Source of the DNA: Gammaproteobacteria bacterium
GTDB lineage: Bacteria > Pseudomonadota > Gammaproteobacteria > Immundisolibacterales > Immundisolibacteraceae
NCBI GenBank assembly: GCA_003645395.1
Contig: QNFC01000135.1
Span: 1-5,385 of the forward strand
Length of the DNA stretch: 5,385 bases
Direction: 5' to 3'
The notes below the pieces were generated by a model. The model was not told where the DNA came from, ran no database searches, and worked only from the letters and a program-made list of their open reading frames with translations. How positions within the stretch are numbered: position 1 is the first letter of the stretch; each line of letters starts with the position of its first letter. Of the stretch, positions 5,150 to 5,385 are shown in pieces. The position numbers were made by a program, and so were the translations under genes.

Positions 5150-5385
5150 TTAAACAATAGGACGTAAATTTTCTAACTCCTCATCGGCAAACAACCGAGA
5201 AATCGTCATAAAACGTAAACCCAATGGAATTTCTAAAGAAAAGCTAGCGCCGCGGCCTTCGGTGACATCAATCGTTAAGTGAGTGTTCTTCCAAAACTCA
5301 AACTGATCGGCGGCCATGTAGAACTCACAGCCGTGTATTGTACCAAGCAGGACGTCTCTCGAACCCACCATAAAATCTCCAACAA
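5150..5385 (-). CDS. DUF779-family protein, 5' end cut by window
   Basis: The frame is open to the right edge, so the gene starts outside; the ATG at 5371 is internal. The visible part, GDFMVGSRDVLLG through GCEFYMAADQFEFWKNTHLTID to GRGASFSLE, SRLFADEEL and the stop, matches the C-terminal two thirds of DUF779 proteins (usually about 120-130 aa). In this family a residue run like GDFxVG normally leads into the DVLLG strand, as here. The function is unknown; the gene is often found next to aldehyde dehydrogenase genes, so a role in aldehyde metabolism is suspected. The Cys-rich N-terminal motif of the family is off the window. It is probably an ordinary chromosomal gene marking the right boundary of the accessory region, which is an inference. 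Confidence 0.85.
   Translation of the reverse strand, partial: VGDFMVGSRDVLLGTIHGCEFYMAADQFEFWKNTHLTIDVTEGRGASFSLEIPLGLRFMTISRLFADEELENLRPIV

Overview
The window looks like an accessory (defence or genomic-island) region of an AT-rich Gram-negative bacterium. A gammaproteobacterium, perhaps marine, is my best guess. That rests on the gene types (HipBA, a short tyrosine recombinase, a DUF779 protein), a tRNA-Arg(ACG)-type fragment with an encoded CCA end, and E. coli-like promoter and terminator layouts. It is an inference from style, not a species call.

Layout. (1) Positions 1-1887, + strand: the C-terminal two thirds or so of a primase-helicase of the type found in TOTE conflict systems. 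The left window edge cuts it inside the primase domain. (2) Positions 1893-1927: a leftward terminator inside a roughly 80-bp repeat (copy A). (3) Positions 2022-3513, - strand: a complete hipBA toxin-antitoxin pair with overlapping genes. A promoter and a palindromic operator lie at 3524-3559. (4) Positions 3601-3781: short inverted repeats, then copy B of the same repeat, including a second leftward terminator. (5) Positions 3800-3844, - strand: the 3' part of a tRNA-Arg(ACG) gene, from anticodon loop to CCA, which looks like an integration scar. (6) Positions 3845-4484: AT-rich DNA with no convincing gene and one decayed reading frame. (7) Positions 4485-5111, + strand: a short tyrosine recombinase with all the catalytic residues. 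(8) Positions 5120-5145: a terminator shared by converging genes. (9) Positions 5150-5385, - strand: the C-terminal part of a DUF779 protein, cut by the right window edge.

How it fits together. The primase-helicase belongs to a family proposed to act in conflicts with invading DNA. HipBA is a growth-arrest toxin kinase and its repressor. The recombinase and tRNA scar supply an integration history. The least expected structure is that hipBA sits between two diverged direct repeats. Each contains a leftward terminator hairpin, and the stem sequences have changed on both sides so that pairing is kept. Copy B lies directly downstream of the tRNA fragment. I read this as layered insertions next to a tRNA-Arg gene, with hipBA as a separately acquired cassette. 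The homologies are seen in the sequence; the insertion history is inferred.
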